Below are positions 12,217 to 25,140 of a stretch of 64,000 nucleotides of DNA, piece by piece. The position numbers and the translations under genes were made by a program. Location: NCBI GenBank assembly GCA_003550325.1, contig QKWP01001145.1, positions 94,107 to 158,106 of the forward strand, read 5' to 3'. The stretch comes from Gigaspora rosea (lineage: Eukaryota > Glomeromycota > Glomeromycetes > Diversisporales > Gigasporaceae). Position 1 is the first letter of the stretch. Each line of letters begins with the position of its first letter. Below the pieces are notes generated by a model. That model was not told the origin of the DNA. It saw only the letters and a program-made list of their open reading frames with translations, and searched no databases.

Positions 12217-12636
12217 CTAGAGTGTCCAGAATTATGCGATGCGAAATTATGCTTCGCAAGATATTCCGAAGATTTTGCATAATTGACATAAGAAATCGCA
12301 TAGTTTGCATCTATAGCATAATTTGACCTCGTTCTAGGGTATCCAGGATTATACGATGCGAAATTATGCACATAATTAACCATTTTTTCGTATCGCATAT
12401 GCTTCGCATAATTGAACAAAAAAAAGCATTTAGATCATGTGGCTAAAATATGATTGGTAGATCTAAATTGATCTAGCCGACATAGTGATAAAATTTGATA
12501 CGAATAACAAAAATTTTCTCAATACTAATTTTTCTAATAAAGATTAAATCGCATAATTTTAAATTTATTTCGCATTCGACACATAATTGGGCCATTTCGC
12601 CCGCATAATTTACCTAAACGCATCGGGACACCCTAT
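12217..12636. mobile_element. MITE with CTAGRGTGTCC ends and internal second copy of its end
   Basis: The left end reads TAGAGTGTCCAGAATTATGC and the right end, on the other strand, TAGGGTGTCCCGATGCG. ATTATGCGATGCGAAATTATGC-like motifs are scattered through it. A second left end (TAGGGTATCCAGGATTATAC) starts near 12332, so one copy may be nested in or fused to another. No coding capacity. Confidence 0.65.
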
Positions 12637-13584
12637 CGTGTAATCTTTAAAAATCAGAAAATCAGGTGATTTTAGGTTTTACAAATATAAATACAATTCC
12701 GATCATTAATTGATCTATTAATTTAATTGATATAAAAAATAAGCTATTGAGATTCGCGCCTATTTTATTGTATTATTAACCCGTTGGGTGAGTATAAAGG
12801 TTATCTATTAATCTGTATATTTAAATATTGTGAACTAGCTAATTTGCTAATATCTACTTTTTCTATATCTTTTGCATTATTCAATTATAGAAATAAACGC
12901 TTAAACGTACGCTTATTATATTCATAATATTCGCTATGCTTTTTAAAAAACCAAATTAAAAAATTTTTTTATACAACCTACAACCAGTTTCTGAAGCTTC
13001 AGGTGGATTTAAATTTTTTGTTGCAACGAAATCAACTTATGGAATTGTTGGTAAGTTGTTTTACGGCAAAAGAAGTAAACTTTTTTCGTTAATAATACAG
13101 TATTTAAATTTTTGTTTATAGGTATTCTGTAATTGCTATTTCGCATATAGATAATTAGCAAATATTTTTGAAAAGAATTATAAGCTTCATTGTCCATTAA
13201 GTATGGAGCGAAACGAAAAATAGAATAGCAGTATTTAGTATAGGTTTATTTAAGGTTAAAAGATATAGGTCATATTTATTGTATTCATTAAGGTATTAAT
13301 TATTTATTTAAAAGCTTTGAGCATTAAAAAAAAAGTGTTTATTTTTTAGACTGGTTAGAAATTTATTATTTGATATGCAACAAATATAAAAGCAAGATCT
13401 TTATCAATAATAAAAAAGATGGTTTGTATTTTGCGGATTTGCTCATCAAAATGATAATTCACTTGGTTAATTTATACAATATTCGGCTAGAAAATTTTAT
13501 TAATATATAGTAAAAAAAAAAAATTATAAATAATAGTATATATATAAATGTTATTTTTTATAAAAATATTTTGATGAATAAAAT

Positions 13585-14117
13585 CTAATTTTTTATTGCG
13601 TTATCAGTCAAAAACCTAAATTTTACATTTCCGGCATAACAATTGTGACCTGATGCATCATGAAATCCTTTCATAGCCCATTCAATATATAATTCAGTTC
13701 GCAAGTTATAATTTGTTTCATCTACTAATTTAACCCAACTAAGTAGACCATCACCATAATCTCGTTCTTCCCACATAGCATCATTAAAGATATTTGTTAA
13801 TATATCATATGAATTGTCACCACTAAAACAACGTTGATAAAAATTACTGCATAGAGAATATCATGTAAGATATTTACCAAATATTCCTACAAAGGCATTC
13901 TCACTGCAATGTAAAGAAAATACTTGATTTCCAACAGTGCGATGACACTTTTTTAGACACTTCTGAAGTTAGGTAGCGGCAATATATGTGAAGGTAGTAT
14001 ATTATGATCCTTACATTTTATTGTTTTATGACATTTAAGACCACATTGAGTTTTGTAAGATCGTGAACGTGTGCAAAGAGAACAAGTAAATCTTGAAGTA
14101 CTAATAGAATTAGACAT
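13585..14117 (-). pseudogene. C2H2-type multi-copy family protein, inactivated
   Basis: Reading leftward from an ATG at 14117, the protein begins MSNSISTSRFTCSLCTRS and has a classical C-x2-C ... H finger (CSLC and CGLKCH). It then shifts frame near 13965 and continues with CSENAFVGIFGKYLT, an in-frame TGA (about 13864-13866), then FYQRCFSGDNSYDILTNIF and MWEERDYGDGLLSWV. It ends with GNVKFRFLTDNAIKN and a TAG at 13585. This layout, a finger followed by a 'FVGIFG ... CFSGD ... W ... EW' globular part, matches a multi-copy C2H2-annotated family I recall from Rhizophagus; the function is unknown. One frameshift and one stop make it non-functional unless spliced in a way I cannot see; a 31-base GT-AG interval at the stop would not restore the frame. 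Confidence 0.65.
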
Positions 14118-14986
14118 AACTAAATATTTTAAATAGTTAATATGTAAATAAAACTTATATAACAGTAAATTCTAGTATACTATGTACCTATTGGTCAAAA
14201 AAGATGATGAGTTGAGGCCTTGAACGATGGGTTTTAATGCGTTTACATATATTTTTTATAGTAAATAAATATTTTTGAAATGCTATTTAAATGATTTTCA
14301 TACTCACATGATATTAAAATAGGATGTGATTTAAAAACAAACTAATAAATTTTGGGTACTATAGTATAATTTTAGTGACCCTAAGAACCAAACAGGCCAA
14401 TATGTATGGATGCCCACTAATTAGTAATATATCTTCTTAATTACAAGTACCAAATTACTATAAAATTAGTCAATATATAAAAATCATATTAAAATATCAT
14501 TTATATATATATTATATTTGTCAAATATTACTTTAATAAAATTAATATGTCACCCTAAAATCATCTTAAAAAATTAAACATGCAATCTCATAATTTACTA
14601 TATCGGTATAATATTATATAAAAAGAAGATAGAATTTTAATTAAATAACCAATATAATATCTTCTCTTAATCAATAATTATTTTCAAACTATTAGCCAAA
14701 ATTGCTTTTAATAATAATATTTATTTTTTTTTTTACTCTTAGGCAGTCTTGCAGACAATCTTTATTAAAATATTTGTAAATTTCAGGAATTACAAATTTG
14801 GTTTCTAATTTACTGAACCCCACATCATACTGATCCTTTGATTTCAAGAATACAATATGTGACCTGCCGCACTAGTGTTGTAGCAAAATGCCAAAACAAA
14901 CTAGGAGTTTGAAGTCAAACTCAAGAGCATTGTCAAATAGCCTAATTTTTAAAACCTTCTTCTCCAAGCTTCTCGAAAAAGGAGTA
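14118..14986. other. AT-rich stretch with no gene seen
   Basis: There is no supported coding region. A slightly GC-richer island at about 14810-14960 has no recognisable product. Confidence 0.4.
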
Positions 14987-15169
14987 CAGTCTAACCCGCT
15001 ATAGTTACACTGTCTAACAGAAACTTGACGTGACTATTGCGAGAGAAACATAATAATAGTAATATCATGTGATTATAACAAGAGTTAATTTTATATTGCT
15101 GCAAATGATTTGTATATAAGTTTCAAGAAAATGTGACTATTTCGGATGTGACTATTGCGGGTTAGATTG
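14987..15169. mobile_element. Pogo/Tigger-like MITE flanked by TA
   Basis: A 183-bp element. The left end is CAGTCTAACCCGCTATAGTT and the right end, on the opposite strand, CAATCTAACCCGCAATAGTC. TA lies immediately outside both ends (14985-14986, 15170-15171). The end sequence and TA target are those of pogo/Tigger-type Tc1-mariner elements. An internal TGTGACTATT motif repeats near the right end. Non-coding. Confidence 0.8.
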
Positions 15170-15319
15170 TACTAGTAAAAAAAAACAGATATATAGAAAA
15201 AAAGGAGTAAGTAAATGGAGGATAACCTAAACTACCTAGATGAATACCAAAATAGACAAATAAAAAGAAGAAAAAGAATGAAGAAAAAGGCAAACATTAG
15301 ACTATAAGACAGCACTAAT

Positions 15320-17160
15320 TTCACCTGCATCAGCAAATTTATAGTGCAGAATCTTTCGAAAGATCTTGCGAACATGCAAAATCTTTCGAAAGATTTCGCA
15401 TATGCAATATATTTCGAAATATTTTGCAATGTATTTCGAAATATTGCAGGCTTCAAAATATTTCGAAAATGTTTTTGAAAGTAAATTCAAAATATTTTTT
15501 GAGCAGACTGGCTGTGACTAGCTAGATCAGTAGATATGTAACCTGGGTCATACCAAGGACGCATTGGACTATATTTTCAAAATACTTCAAATATATCTAA
15601 ATTAATCTCCATATCTGTATTACAAGATCAGATTAGATTTTTGTTTATTAATTAGATCTATTCATATTGTTTTATTATTTTGGTTTGTTTTTTTTACTTT
15701 CACTTGTTTTCACTTTTTTTTGCTTTGTTTTGTTTTTCTTTTTTTTTTTATTTATTTATTTTTAATTTTTTTTGTATTTTACAAGAATACTAGCCTTTTG
15801 CAAGAAAACCTACAACTTTTCAGAACTTAGTGCATGCCTACTCAGACTTCTGAAACTTTGCAAGAACACACAACAGATTTCACCCAGCAATTTCTAAATT
15901 TTTAGGAATTCTACTTTAGAGAAATGGGCGCAAGTTTTTGCAAGTTTTTGCAAGTTTTGCAAGTTTTTTGCAAGTTCTTGCAAGGTTTCACTTTTTTTAT
16001 TTTTTTTTATGTTTTTTGTTTTTGTTTTTTTTTTTGTTTTATTTTTTTATTAATTTATTTTATTTTGACACTTTGAGAACAGAACCCTTCCTTCCTAGCA
16101 CTTTGCAAGAAAACCTACCCAAACTTTTTCGGCACTTTGCGACTTTTTTAGCATTTTGCAAGAACATTAATATGGCTTTCGAATTTCTGAATTTGCAAGA
16201 ACACAAAACTCTTATTTTAAAGGAATGAAAATTTGGGGCTTCGTTTATTTTTTTTTATATTTTTTTTTGGTTGTTTTTTTTTACTTATTTTTTTAATTTT
16301 TATTTTATTTTTATTTATTCCTGACTTTTTTCGAAACTTTGACTTTTTCGGCACTTTAAAAAATTTTTCAGACAATTTGCAAGAACACTAACACTTTTGA
16401 GAAATGTTTTTTTTATTTTTTTTCACTTCTTTACTATTTTTAGGAGGTATTTAGAAAAAAAAAAGAGCAAAACGAAGGTATAACCAAACCAAAAAAAATA
16501 GCCAAAGCGAAAAAAATAGAAACAAAAAAGCGAAAACAATAGAAAACAAAAAAGCGAAGCTAATAGCTAACTTTGGAGTGAGCGAAAATGAGTGTGTAGG
16601 GCTAGTTTTTTGTATATAGTAATAGAATTAGATGCGAAAAAGTGCGAAAGTAGTTAAAATAATATATAATAATATAAAAATAATACTGTATAAAATGTAT
16701 AATAATTAAAATGTAATATATAATATAATATGTATAATATATAATAATATTAAATAAAAAAATAATAATAAATAAAAATATAAAATTTAATAATGCAAAA
16801 ATTTTAAAAATTTTTGAAAATATGCGAAATATTGCGAAATATTGTGAAAAGCAACAGATTTACACGATAATATGCGAAATATTACCTCCTGCGACCCCGA
16901 AATAAGATAATTAGATAGGGATTTGCATTGTTTTATTTGGTCTATTTTGCAATATTGCGCAATATATTTTGCATTATTTTGCAATATTTCGCAATATGTT
17001 GCGAAATATTTCAAAAAAAATATATACCAAAATCTTTCGAAAAATTGCAGTTCTTTCGAAAGATTTCGTGTCAATCACAATTCTTTCGAAAGATTTCAGT
17101 ATGCAATTTCTTTTGAAAGATTTCATATATTTATTTTGCTGATGTGGTTTCAGGTATAAA
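15320..17160. repeat. Inverted-repeat block with clustered TTTCGAAA motifs
   Basis: The left flank (15320-15490) runs ACCTGCATCAGCAAA, then repeated ATCTTTCGAAAGATTT and ATTTCGAAATATT palindromes. The right flank (about 16800-17160) contains the same series on the other strand, from ACCTGAAACCACATCAGCAAA inward. Between them, the left half is T-rich with TTTGCAAGAACAC-type repeats and the right half A-rich with AAAAAAGCGAAA repeats, so the complementarity continues inward loosely. It may be a 1.8-kb fold-back element. No gene is seen inside. Confidence 0.55.
15928..15990. repeat. Short tandem repeat GCAAGTTTTT
   Basis: Six imperfect copies of a 9-11 base unit GCAAGTTTTT lie in a row, within the larger inverted-repeat block. 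Confidence 0.8.
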
Positions 17161-17408
17161 AAATTATATAATACTATGCCGGTAAAAATACCAAGTACTA
17201 TATTTATAGCAAAAAACATATGAAATAAAGCTAATATGATGAAAAAAGGAAAAATAATAAAATAAAAAAAACTCTTTCCCGTACACCCCTGAAAATCGCA
17301 AAACACAACAAACAAAAATTTTCATCAGCGGAAAAGAGCATCCTTCGCATAATAACTAAGCTTAATTAAGTATTAACTAGACAGAAATTGTCTGGGCTTC
17401 CCTTCACA

Positions 17409-19800
17409 ATGTTCAATATAAAGCGAAGTCGAAGTCGAACCACCTGTACGCTTTCTTCTGCTTTAAAACCGTTGCCGGCTATGTCGGCAACACAAGATTC
17501 TAGTATCACCAATATGGACACTCAACAAGAGGACGATAACCGTACTTCTATGGAAATAGATGACTACAACATGGAACAAGCAACAAAAAAATCCAAAGCT
17601 GAGACTTCACCACCTGTTGCAGTACAGCCAAGAACCCCTCCCCCCAATAAAAGTGTCGAAGAAAATTCGGATGTTTCTGGGGAATCTGTGTTGACTCCGA
17701 AAAATTCACCTATGACGTCAGCTCACCTGCCGATCAAAACAAACCCTACAAATTTTCCAGGACCTGCATCAGTACCCATTACATCTTCCCACGATAACCC
17801 CTATGTGTGTCACAAGGCCACAACAACAACCCAAACCGAGCAACCGATTGTGGGAACACAGGCCCCGAGCCAACAACCAGAATCAAACACCTCAATCAAT
17901 CTAACGACCTCAACAACCTCACAGAACGACCCATCTCAACATGTGTTCACCGAAAAAAACTTCTTCGACTTTCAATATCGATACCATTGAAATCAATAAA
18001 CGACACCCATCGGCTGACCCTATGAATAAACAACAGGACATAGACATGAAGATTGTTTCAGATTCTACTATTGAATCAGACCACCTAGAAACAACACCTT
18101 CAAAGGCCAATAACATACAACTAGAACCAAATACAACCCCTAGGCTCACCTACAGTGCAGTAGTATCAAGAAAAAAAGTTTCTTCTACTAACCGGAAAGT
18201 CGACAGAGAAAGCTTAAACGAATAGAAAAAACAAGTGCAGAACGAATTACGAAATCAAAAGCAAGCCCAGAGGCTTGATAACTTCAATGAAAAAATCTGG
18301 AACATAGATAAAATCACAAGGATCCTACATTCAAAGAAGAATCTCATGGAATTTACGAGATACAAACTGGACACTATACCAACCGACATCCGAATTCCTA
18401 CAGCTATTAATGCGAAAATTCACCATAAGGATACCGCATTCTTTCGTTCTTTTACCAGGACAACGGCAGCCCAAGCCCCCCACCAAATTGAATTTACCAC
18501 TCTCTTGAGCAAGGCTACAGACCGATACAAAAGACTACATGATATACCCAGGACCAACAAAACCAACTGTGACCAAATTTTTTTCAGCCTCCGTCAAAAG
18601 ATTGCAATTGACTACTTGAAAAATTTAGACTTTTTTGAATTAAATGGCCACGAAATTACTAGCTGGTTGTTTTACCTGTGGGGCTTTGGCAAACTAGAGA
18701 AACAAGTCGACTTCGGGGTAGCCCATGCAACAATAAATAGCGTTATTAATGAAGCAATTACTCCCCTTTCTGACAAACCAGAAGATATTTCTGAAGATAT
18801 CTATACGATTCTACCCTTCCAATTACCAATAGATGATCACCATAATACGCGACAAATAGTCAGCACACTTCGTCTAATTTTTTCATTCCAATGCCTTCCA
18901 GAATCTTACTTTTTGCACACACGCATAAATTTACCCGCCTACCCTGCAGACTTAACCTCTGAAATAACTAACTACTTCCCAATTACCGATTACGATGAAC
19001 TTCGCTCTCAGAATACTGTAGAGAATTGCGCAAATACTACATATTCAAAGAATTACCACCCTCATATTTTGACTTACCTGCAGTCGAGACCAAACCTCAT
19101 CTTCCAGTAACCCCACAAGAACTAAATAAAGAAATCTGACACCTGTTCTCCTTTGTAGCCAAGAATGAAACAACATATTGAAATCTTAAAAGAATACTAC
19201 TACTTTAAAAGACTTCCAAATGACTATATTCGTCAAAGGCGTCGCTTGCCGAAAAAGCCATCAGAACTAAAACTAAACAAATACTCTTTTCCCCTCACGG
19301 ACCTGCTTACGGTACAAAAATTCATTGCCGAAATGGAAGACGAATGCTACATTCCTGAACCACTCCCGACCGAGTACTCAGAAATTAATTTCACGAAGAA
19401 ACCCGAACTCCCATGGGACTTCAGAAAAATCCAACAAATTAAACTGAATATACCTATAACAGACCCTAGAGAATTGGTAGCGACTGCAAGGAAACTACGA
19501 AAATTCTACTTCTTCTGTCAAATACCACAAACATGGATTAGAATCCCCAAAAAGGAACAACACCAATCTCTTAATAACAAACCAAAATTACCTGCTAACC
19601 TCCATTCACTCAAGAAATCAATTTCTGATACAATACATGATTTATCTGTCGACCTACCAGTTACTGACTATGAGAAAGTGATCACTACAATAGACATACT
19701 CCGTGAATACTTCGACTTCCATACTACTCTACCTTACTTATTCAAACTACTCGACCGTCCGAAACCCGAATGGGACTTATACAATTATAATGATGTCTAG
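17409..19800 (+). pseudogene. LINE ORF1 with tandem 'P-[IVL]-TD' modules, frameshifted
   Basis: The ORF opens MFNIKRSRSRTTC with a basic N-terminus, then a Ser/Thr/Pro-rich disordered region to about residue 190. A frameshift occurs near 17940 and a TAG at 18223-18225. The C-terminal half is built of about six degenerate modules of 55-75 residues. Each starts with a P-[IVL]-[TD]-D motif (LPIDD, FPITD, FPLTD, IPITD, LPVTD), then an LR-x-[YF]-[YF]-x-F helix (LREYFDF, LRKFYFF, LKEYYYF, and in another frame LRKYYIFKELPPSYF), then a short P-rich linker with an aromatic. Frame changes near 19015 and 19160, with a TGA between, interrupt modules 2-3. No zinc knuckle or RRM is obvious. The role, probably RNA binding, is inferred from position only. 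Confidence 0.65.
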
Positions 19801-19865
19801 GAAAACAATTGAAACCCAAACACTTGCGCAACTGCTCAACACTAATCTATCACAAATTATATCAA

Positions 19866-22800
19866 ATGAACCGACACCCGACCACACTCTACTACTCACT
19901 ATCACAAGTGAATCAATATTCCTACATTGCCACACATAACATCAGAGGGCTGACAAGACTAGAAAAAGCACAAAATTGGATCGAATACTGTGCCGAATCC
20001 AACCTACACATCATATCCCTAACAGAAACCAAACTCACGGACTCACGTACCCTAAACCTCACTAACCCCTTATACTTTTTTATTCTTCCAACTTTGAACC
20101 ATACACAGCCAAGCAAAAGGACTCCAGTCTTGGCACAGCACTAATGATTACATTCATGACATCCGCACTCTACCTGGCACTGCCATATACATAGACTTCT
20201 ACTTTCCCGTCAACAAAACCCGCATCATCTCTACCTATTTACTATCAAGTTCAAACCATCCCCACCTCAACAAACACACTCATGAAAAAATCTTCACCTG
20301 GTTTCTAGAAGCAAAGAACAGGAACTGGAATATAATTTTACTAGGAGACCTAAACGCAAATCAGTTTAGAGACAAGAAATTCCCGCTTTTCAACAACCTA
20401 AACTCTGCCAACGCCACCAGCCTATTATCATTTTATGATATTACAACACCTACATGGAAAGGACCCAACTCAATGAGTCAAATCGATGACTTATGGTGTA
20501 ACTCCGATATAATTATGAACATGGATAGCCCCACAATCACTGACGCCAGTTATATCACTGGAAGTGATCATAACATTATCTCCACCACATGGCACATCAA
20601 CATAACAAACCAAAAAAATTATTGAAACAAAAAACGCAAACGAAAAATATATCAGTATACAAAAATGACTATAAAAGACTGGGATGAATTTGTAGCAGAA
20701 ATTGATAAAAGAATCAAACAAGAACTACCACAGCAGGAAACAGTATGGGATGCAAAAGAATTAGACAGTTGCTGGAACATCTGGACCGCTCTGGTCAAGA
20801 ATACGATGAATAAACTTATCCCCTTCACCTTCACAACTCCTAAGAACTTCTATGCTCTATCCCTTAAAGCCACCCACTTACACCTTGCACTAAAATCAAT
20901 GAACAAATATCTTAGACTCCTGACTACACAACCCTCACCTGAATTGCTTGACCGATGTAATAAATTACTTTCCACAGCAGCTGAACTCTCAAACATGGAA
21001 ATCACTCCTCTCACACCAGTTGACCTAGACTCCCTCCTCCCACAAATGATCTAACAACTTAAACAAACTAAACATACTATTTGGACTGCCCGCAACTTAG
21101 AAAAACTACAAGAACAAAACGATAAAATAAACTTCTATGTCAATCGTCGCTACAATGACTTCAAAGATAACACATCCAGAATGCTAGACAGTATCTTAAA
21201 ATGAAGATCAGATTCAGTCAGGACAGATAGAATAATTCTTTCTAACCAAATACTAACCGAAAAACAAGAAGTCCTGGAACACATACGCACACACTTTGAG
21301 AACTGGACTAAAGCCAATCTGCCCAAAGAAGAATTAAAAAAGGACTGGGAAGAAGCTTATCTCTCCTAAGCGAGCATAGACCCCTCCATATATGAACCAC
21401 TAACTCTACCCATCTCTCTTGATGAAATCCAATCCACAATCAACAGTGCACCTAAAAATAAGGCTACTGGACCTTCAGCAATTCCAAACGAAATACTACA
21501 ATATCTTCCTGTTGCCGCAATTAAGATACTTCAAAAGATCTTCAACAGCTGTCTAAAACTAAACTGCACCCCGAAACAATGGCTCCGAGCAAATGTATGG
21601 CCCATACCCAAAAAACCCAAATATAACTACAACCTCAATACCACTATACCCATCACTCTTATTGACCATACTAGAAAAATTTTTACTAAAATACTAAACA
21701 ACCGAATGACCAAAATCATAATGCGCTATGAAATATTATCACCAATGAACTTTGCTGCATTCCCCTTACAATCGACTATCCAACCGGTATCTCAACTAAC
21801 ACATATTTTGGAGGATGCTATTACTAATAACAAAGAAATCTGGGCCCTCTCCCAGGACATGTCCAAGGCATTTGACTCTGTCAATGTCAATACACTGGGA
21901 ACACTCTCCACAGAATTAAGATCCCTTAAAACATAATTGACCTCCTCACTCATCTATTAACCAATCACACAAATCAAGTAATTACAGAACGAGGCTTTAC
22001 CCCACCATACGCTATACTAGATGGAATTGACAGGGCGAAACTTTCTCACCGCTACTATGGAAAATATACTACGATCCACTTATCACTACCATAAATAAAT
22101 GCTTCCACGGCTATTCATCTACAATTCCATCCCAGCCTCCCAAATCAATCCACACCTCCATCATGGCTTACATGGATGACTCCCTTTGGATTGCCTCCAA
22201 TAAATAAACCCTAATGGATATCTTGTCTACCACCTCAAGCTTTTACAAGCTCAATAACATCAAAGTCAACACCACAAAATCATTCTTAATCTCCAATTCC
22301 TCAACCCCAACACCCAACATCAACTTTGACAATACGATAATCACCGCTCTACCACCCAACACCCCCTTGAAATACTTAGGTGCATGGTTTACAACAGGAA
22401 AAACACACACACACATACAAAAATTAATTATGGCTGAAATTACCATGAACTTGAAAAAACTCCAACTTGCATCATAACTGAAAAACAAGCTATCTACATA
22501 TACAATTATATCATCCTACCTCGCTTTCAATACCGTATCCTCTCCTCTTACCTGAATCCTTCACAGCTAAAACTGATTAACCAATTAATAATCAAGATCG
22601 TACGACAGAAAGCGAAGATTGCTAGAAGCTTACCAAACTCCTTTTTACACTGTACAAACATTTACACACTCACGGACATATCGCAAGCACAACTATCCAC
22701 CCTAACCTCTAACCTCCAAAAAGGCTTAAACCACCTGGATTTTGACAAGTCCTATCTTAAGATAAGACTCCAACAAATTCAAAACTCGGTGCACACTAAT

Positions 22801-24814
22801 GAATCCATTCTGGAAGAATGTCCTGCCCTTCCACATTTACAATATCTCACACATACCTGTCAAGCCCTTTGGGCAATACACAAACTCAATATAAATTTCT
22901 AAGACCACTAAACAACTGGCCCATCACAACTAACCTACTAGGCACCTCGATCAACCCAATACTCCTGTCCCACCACAAATGCACACACTTAAAAGAAACC
23001 CTGAACTCACACGGGATTTCCTGCATCGAGCAATTCATGGACTTTAGAAACCAAAAACTAATAGAATGGAACAACTTTCACCACAATATTAAGAAAATCC
23101 CTAGAGGCAGAATCCCGAAATGGTTTCGACTCATACAAGATCTCATTATCTCCCATGCAACTTCCACACTCAACATCACAAAATTCAACCTCTTCAGCTC
23201 CCCCAAATGGACCCCCGATAAGAAAGGATGGATAATTACCTCTAGTGGAGAAATCGCAAAAATTTCTTACCAAAATACCAATACTAATATACTAAAAGCC
23301 AGATATTACAATACTTCTAGTAATATGAAATCTGTCAAACCCTGTCCCGGATGTGAACTAAAAAACAAAAAACTAAGAACCTTCCGCTGCTACTTTACTG
23401 TTGATAAACGCTTCATATACAACCTCCAAATAGACTGTAAACTCCACATACACGCAAATATCAGTGATATAATATACAGCCTTCGACACCCCTCCCCTCC
23501 AATCCAAGCTACCTTACTTGACGAATCATTACCCAGACCCCTCTCAGCATTCCAAAAACCACCTATAGGAAAATAGGAATCACTCGTATCCTCCAATTTC
23601 AAGAAGAAATCAATCTCGATGAACATCGCAATCAACAAAAACAACACCCAGACTAACGACAAAAAAATAATAGCCTCTTGCATATTACAACACAGCGGAT
23701 CCACAATCAGCATCTTCAATACATACTGGCCATCCAAAACAAATGCACTACTAACACTACTTACCTTCATTTCCACTTCGATAAACAATACAGCCAAATT
23801 GGATATAACAACCAATAACCTATCATTCAAAAACCTTGTAGAACACACAATAGATATACATCGCACCTCACATCTAAAACTTGACCGATTAGACTTCCCA
23901 CACCTACAACGCACACTAATATCAATACTAATGGAAAGGAAACTGGAAATTTCATATAACCCAAACCTCAAAATCTCGGACCCACTTCCCCCATATCCTC
24001 TCAACATCACCCCCAAAAATTCCTATACAACCGATTTATGATACTAATTAATGATATACCCACAATTCAACCAATCAAAACATTACTAAAAGGAATACAC
24101 AAAATAATGAACGACATTCTTTGGCATAACCAACAAAGAATCCAGATATAGGAATCTCACGTGGACAATATTGACTAGGATCTCACCCTCGAAACACTGA
24201 TCTTCAACGATAAACCTAAAGCACTCTACACTAATCCCGCTCTATCCAACATCAAGAACTTTAAAATCAAATTAATAGCCGAAGAACTCCCTACTCACCT
24301 TCTCTTACACCTCCGTAACCCCAACAAATATCCAAACCACTTTTGTCCTAGATGTTACTCTACCTTAGAAGACTACTCCTATCTACTAATCTGTATTTCC
24401 AACCACTTTACTTTCAATACAGAACTCAGAAGAATCCTAATTAAAATAGCAGAAGAAAAGAAACTACCACTCGAAAATCCTGAAGAGTTCATCTCTAACT
24501 ATACATTTCTACACATCAACAAGAACATTCCTATCAGTATCATAACAGAATGTACTCTCGCCTCTTTCAAGTCTCGATACCACAAAAAGAAACTCTCCTC
24601 ACTACTATACCACAGAATAGCGGAATTCATATACAAAGAGATTTGGATACCCTCCAGAATGTCCCGACATTCAGAGGCAGTCCCTCCTCCCCTATTAACA
24701 CCACCAACCATGATCAAAACCCTCCCACCCACGCCACTCCTTATTAAACAAAAAATCGACAAATTCATTCTCACTAATAACTTTTCTATCAACAACATCC
24801 TTTCTGAAAACTAG
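19866..24814 (+). pseudogene. LINE ORF2: APE endonuclease, reverse transcriptase, decayed RNase H
   Basis: It starts MNRHPTTLYYSL just after ORF1. The endonuclease domain shows HNIRGL, then ETKL, LLGDLNAN (about 20341-20364), SQIDDLW and GSDHNII (about 20560-20580), all hallmarks of APE. The RT domain has KNKATGPSAIPNEIL (about 21455-21500), SQDMSKAFDSV (about 21850-21880, first catalytic Asp) and AYMDDSLW with YMDD at 22169-22180. A CPGC...C motif follows near 23342. An RNase H-like region at 23600-24000 has lost the usual acidic residues: WPSKTNALL stands where the family has a Glu, and ITTNNLS where it has TDSQ. A C-terminal CPRC zinc-knuckle lies near 24344. Stops and frameshifts occur near 20095, 20190, 20625, 21052, 21202, 21367, 21934, 22206, 22475, 23574 and 24039. 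Confidence 0.85.
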
Positions 24815-24964
24815 AGATCTACGGCCATTCTAGTAAAGAATAAGGCTGAGAGTAAACCTTAGCTCTTACCTCTACTTCCCTTCAGATTAGTAATTCCTAC
24901 ATGTAATCAAATATGTATAATCTACAAAATCTTAATAAAAAATTAGAAAATAGACCTCTCTTTA

Positions 24965-24982
<18 letters not shown>

Positions 24983-24998
<16 letters not shown>

Positions 24999-25002
24999 TA
25001 TA
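24983..25002. repeat. (TA)n microsatellite after the LINE poly(A)
   Basis: Ten TA units follow the poly(A) directly. This is either the original target-site sequence or expansion at the tail. Confidence 0.9.
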
Positions 25003-25140
25003 ATTTGATTGGCTAATAGAGTATCAGGTGTGGGTGGGTGGGGTAAAATTATGATGAAAAAAGAAAAAAGAAAAACTACAGCTAAAAGAATATTCTAGAA
25101 AAAAATTTCAATTCGTGTTTATCTCCAACTTATCCATGTC

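Larger units (their letters stand above)
17270..24982 (+). mobile_element. Nearly full-length LINE (APE-RT-RNase H type), inactive
   Basis: A 7.7-kb non-LTR retrotransposon on the + strand: an A-rich leader, ORF1 (17409-19800), ORF2 (19866-24814), a 150-base 3' UTR, and a 19-base poly(A) at 24964-24982 followed by (TA)n. Base composition changes sharply: the element is rich in A and C on the + strand and clearly less AT-rich than its surroundings, which marks it as an insertion. The 5' limit is approximate and I see no target-site duplication. Frameshifts and stops in both ORFs make it non-autonomous. APE, RT and RNase H with C-terminal Cys/His motifs fit the I/Tad1-like LINEs of fungi. Confidence 0.85.

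Noticed and set aside
12909..13197. Coding exon around FKFFVATKSTYGIVG with a GTAAGT donor
   Set aside because: Only about 20 codons are open, no family is recognised, and no partner exon is visible.
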